From NCBI GenBank assembly GCA_964342745.1, contig CAYFFW010000014.1:1-35889 (forward strand): 35,889 nt of DNA, given 5' to 3'. The number at the start of each line of letters is the position of its first letter. The first letter of the stretch is position 1. A program made the position numbers and the translations under genes. Shown here in pieces: positions 34,167-35,889 of this stretch. The notes under the pieces are model-generated. The model saw nothing but the letters and a program-made list of their open reading frames with translations. It ran no database searches and had not been told where the DNA came from. The DNA is from AEGEAN-183 sp964342745. Lineage in GTDB: Bacteria; Pseudomonadota; Gammaproteobacteria; Magnimaribacterales; Magnimaribacteraceae.

Positions 34167-35126
34167 TTAAGAATGTAGTATTTCAGATACCAGAGAAGGT
34201 CCTTTGAAGATCATCCCTGTATAAACTTGAACAAGCTGAGCTCCTAGTTTAATTTTTTTGTTGTAATCGCTAGAACTCATGACTCCTCCTGAGGCAATAA
34301 TAGGAAATGATGGACCGAGAAAACTCCTCAAAGCAATTAGATTTTTATTAGATATATCAAAGAGCTCTTGCCCACTTAGACCTCCCTTTTGTTCATAGTT
34401 ATGAGAGATAGTTGTATTTGAAGAAATAACCCCATCAATATCCTTATCCATTATTTCTTTACAAATACCTTCTAACTGGTTTGGTTCCAGATCAGGAGAG
34501 AGTTTAAGCAAAATAGGTTTATAGCCATTTGACTTGGCAAGAGTTTCTTGTTTGTTTTTTAAAGACGAGATTAAACTTGAAAAATATTTTTCGCTTTCTA
34601 ACCTTCTTAGATCTTTAGTATTAGGTGAAGAAATATTTACTGCTATGTAATCTGAAACACCATAAGCCTTTTCCAAGCAATATATATAGTCTTCAGTTGC
34701 TTTCTCTAAAGGAGTATCAAAGTTCTTCCCAATACTCACACCTATTATCGAGCTAGATTCACTCATTTCTATATTAGAAATTGCATACTCAATACCTTTA
34801 TTGTTAAAGCCCATTGAATTGATTAGTGACTTTTTTTCCTGGATCCTAAATAATCTGGGCTTGGGGTTACCTTGCTGAGGCATTGGTGTCAGAGTTCCTA
34901 ATTCTATGAAGGAAAAACCTAGAGAAGATAAAGGGTCTACAAAATCTGCATTTTTATCCATACCAGCAGCTAGACCTAATCTATTTAAAAACTTTAAACC
35001 CAATAATTCTACTTCAGTTGTAGTAACGGGTTTAGGTTTTGACTTAATAATGTAAGTCCAGGCCTTTAAGCCTGATAAAGAAACTGAATGTGATACTTCA
35101 GGTGGAAGTAACCTTAAAAAAGGCAT
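34167..35126 (-). CDS. pyrD: Dihydroorotate dehydrogenase (quinone), class 2
   Basis: FMN flavoprotein of pyrimidine synthesis that passes electrons from dihydroorotate to membrane quinone. LGLAAGMDKNAD (50-61), NSMGFNNKG and VNISSPNT with catalytic-base Ser167 mark the class 2 enzyme. From this ATG the protein has 319 residues, and its catalytic Ser lies 8 positions earlier than Ser175 of E. coli, so the membrane-binding N-terminal helix looks clipped. The open frame continues upstream, and an AAGGA (35162-35166) stands 8 bases before an in-frame ATT at 35151-35153. Starting there would add nine residues (IFLKFISLF) and restore the normal length. The true start is therefore uncertain. Confidence 0.94.
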   Translation of the reverse strand: MPFLRLLPPEVSHSVSLSGLKAWTYIIKSKPKPVTTTEVELLGLKFLNRLGLAAGMDKNADFVDPLSSLGFSFIELGTLTPMPQQGNPKPRLFRIQEKKSLINSMGFNNKGIEYAISNIEMSESSSIIGVSIGKNFDTPLEKATEDYIYCLEKAYGVSDYIAVNISSPNTKDLRRLESEKYFSSLISSLKNKQETLAKSNGYKPILLKLSPDLEPNQLEGICKEIMDKDIDGVISSNTTISHNYEQKGGLSGQELFDISNKNLIALRSFLGPSFPIIASGGVMSSSDYNKKIKLGAQLVQVYTGMIFKGPSLVSEILHS

Positions 35127-35161
35127 AAACAGAGAAATAAACTTTAAAAAAATAGTATTAA

Positions 35162-35166
35162 TCCTT
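35162..35166 (-). promoter_or_regulatory. Ribosome-binding site pointing to an ATT start for pyrD
   Basis: The minus strand reads AAGGA here, the only good Shine-Dalgarno match upstream of pyrD. It is 8 bases from an in-frame ATT (35151-35153) and 35 bases from the first ATG (35126). No ATG, GTG or TTG lies at proper distance in that frame before the upstream stop at 35181-35183. Confidence 0.4.
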
Positions 35167-35228
35167 AAAAAAATTAGTAACTAATTTGTTTTCGCAAAAA
35201 AAAACTAATGTTTTCATTTTATTATCTA

Positions 35229-35234
35229 ATTATA
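35229..35234 (-). promoter_or_regulatory. Possible -10 element for pyrD
   Basis: A minus-strand TATAAT lies 102 bases before the pyrD ATG (75 before the proposed ATT). The nearest -35-like hexamer, TTGTGA, has a spacer of only 14 bp, so the call is weak. Confidence 0.3.
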
Positions 35235-35397
35235 GCCAAAATTTAAATTCACAAAGTTAAAAGCTATTCTTCTCATCAAGAAACCACTTAGTAATTTAGT
35301 TTTATATTTAAAAAACTCTAAACATAGCAGTTAAAAGCTTATATACAAGTTTAAAATTAATACTTTCATTTTTATTTGATTATGTTTTAATGGCAGG

Positions 35398-35419
35398 CCC
35401 TTTTGCATAGGCTAAAGGG
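35398..35419. other. Hairpin in the region upstream of the proline-rich gene
   Basis: CCCTTT (35398-35403) pairs with AAAGGG (35414-35419) around a 10-base loop. No T tract follows, so it is not an intrinsic terminator. It lies about 35 bp upstream of the putative -35 element and could be a protein-binding site or chance. Confidence 0.3.
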
Positions 35420-35453
35420 AGTATTAGAAGTTTAGTGGTATTCTCTTATACTG

Positions 35454-35481
35454 TTGACATATCAGAAAAGTTGATTAATAC
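35454..35481 (+). promoter_or_regulatory. Possible promoter of the proline-rich exported protein gene
   Basis: A perfect TTGACA at 35454-35459 is followed after 16 bp by TAATAC (35476-35481), a poor -10. Transcription would begin near 35488, leaving a leader of about 50 bases. The -35 match is the best in this intergenic region. Confidence 0.4.
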
Positions 35482-35539
35482 TTAATTTCTAACAAATAAG
35501 AGCTGAAAATATTTTATAGAGACTAGCGGAAAAATTACT

Positions 35540-35889
35540 ATGAAAAACAAATTTATTTCTTTAATTGCAGCAGGGTTTTTGGTGTTTACACCACAGCTCT
35601 CTTTAGCTGCTGAGAAAGGAGAAAAGCAAAACCCTGACGATAAAGCACCAAGAGATGAAAAATCTCCTGCCGAGGGTTCTGCTGCCGGAAATGCAGCTGC
35701 TGGATCAGCAGCTGGTGGTGTATCAATGGGAACAGTAGCAGCTATCATAGCGATAGCAGCAGCTGCAGCGGCTTTAGCTGACAGTGGTTCTGGAGGAAGC
35801 GATGAACCTCCTGCACCGCCACCGCCGCCGCCACCTCCACCTCCGCCGCCGCCGCCGCCGCCTCCGCCGCCTCCACCTCCGCCGCCGCC
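35540..35889 (+). CDS. Exported Ala/Gly-rich protein with a polyproline tract (partial, runs off the window)
   Basis: The open frame starts at ATG 35540 (MKNKFISLIAAGFLVF...) and is still open at the window edge after 116 codons. Residues 1-23 form a signal peptide (Lys-rich start, hydrophobic core, probable cut near LSLA-A). Then come a charged segment (25-45), an Ala/Gly-rich stretch turning hydrophobic (about 59-80, GGVSMGTVAAIIAIAAAAAA), an acidic SGSGGSDE linker, and PPA followed by 24 uninterrupted prolines (93-116). The tract uses CCG, CCT and CCA codons, so it is not a single-codon repeat. Such a run would need EF-P for translation and would form a stiff extended spacer, probably to a further domain outside the window. 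I recognise no family. The coding GC is far above its neighbours because of the repeat. Confidence 0.75.
   Translation, partial: MKNKFISLIAAGFLVFTPQLSLAAEKGEKQNPDDKAPRDEKSPAEGSAAGNAAAGSAAGGVSMGTVAAIIAIAAAAAALADSGSGGSDEPPAPPPPPPPPPPPPPPPPPPPPPPPP

Larger units (their letters stand above)
35127..35539. other. 413-bp AT-rich intergenic region
   Basis: This is the only long non-coding stretch. On the minus side, a TATAAT at 35229-35234 may serve pyrD. The central part (about 35240-35390) is AT-rich with no reading frame or structure I can support. A hairpin (35398-35419) and a plus-strand promoter-like TTGACA (35454) lie toward the right. I see no tRNA or known riboswitch. Confidence 0.7.

Noticed and set aside
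35398..35419. Intrinsic terminator at the CCCTTT/AAAGGG hairpin
   Set aside because: The stem has only six pairs with a 10-base loop and no T tract on either side; no gene ends nearby.
35482..35748. Open frame on the minus strand (88 codons) across the start of the proline-rich gene
   Set aside because: It is antisense to a frame with a convincing signal peptide, its translation is Ala/Pro low complexity mirrored from the other strand, and it has no ribosome-binding site.

Overview
This is a compact, AT-rich bacterial chromosome segment with no mobile element, rRNA, tRNA or CRISPR array that I can see. The gene order leuC-leuD-leuB-asd-(fimV position)-truA-trpF-accD-folC-cvpA-purF, together with cysS/ppiB/lpxH, AcnB, MiaE, ThrH, LexA and a class 2 PyrD, points to a Gammaproteobacterium. 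LpxH implies a lipid A outer membrane. The low GC and very tight packing suggest a streamlined, possibly marine lineage (SAR86-like is a guess, not something the sequence proves).

Layout. 1-4176: a Cas4/AddB-like PD-(D/E)XK nuclease, cysS, a membrane-anchored cyclophilin at the usual ppiB position, lpxH, and an unknown two-anchor membrane protein. 4249-5984: a perfect 20-bp LexA box driving umuD-umuC (DNA polymerase V). 5986-9697: a DUF1289 protein with miaE, then divergent acnB. 9709-22896: fourteen minus-strand genes with gaps of 51 bp or less, aroC-leuC-leuD-leuB-asd-orf114-truA-trpF-trpB-trpA-accD-folC-cvpA-purF. They cover chorismate, leucine, the aspartate-family branch, tryptophan, fatty acid, folate and purine synthesis. 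23019-25762: a HAD-like protein overlapping a secreted penicillin/acyl-homoserine-lactone acylase. 25749-30795: a minus-strand group of 5'-nucleotidase, thrH, prpB, prpC and prpD (methylcitrate cycle). 30817-34086: a second LexA box shared between lexA and the divergent nucleotidase, then topA. 34167-35126: pyrD. 35127-35539 is the only large non-coding stretch. The window ends inside an exported protein whose last 24 visible residues are all proline.

How the genes work together. Two loci form an SOS circuit (LexA plus Pol V), each with a recognisable operator. AcnB can probably supply the 2-methylisocitrate-forming step missing from the prp cluster, because no acnD/prpF is present. All six convergent gene pairs are separated by 11 bp or less or overlap, which leaves no room for ordinary terminators.

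Most of the window is housekeeping. I do not see a clear new multi-gene system. The items most worth a second look are the polyproline surface protein at the right edge, the 114-residue gene at the fimV position, the nucleotidase sharing the lexA operator, the HAD/acylase pair, and the likely non-AUG start of pyrD.
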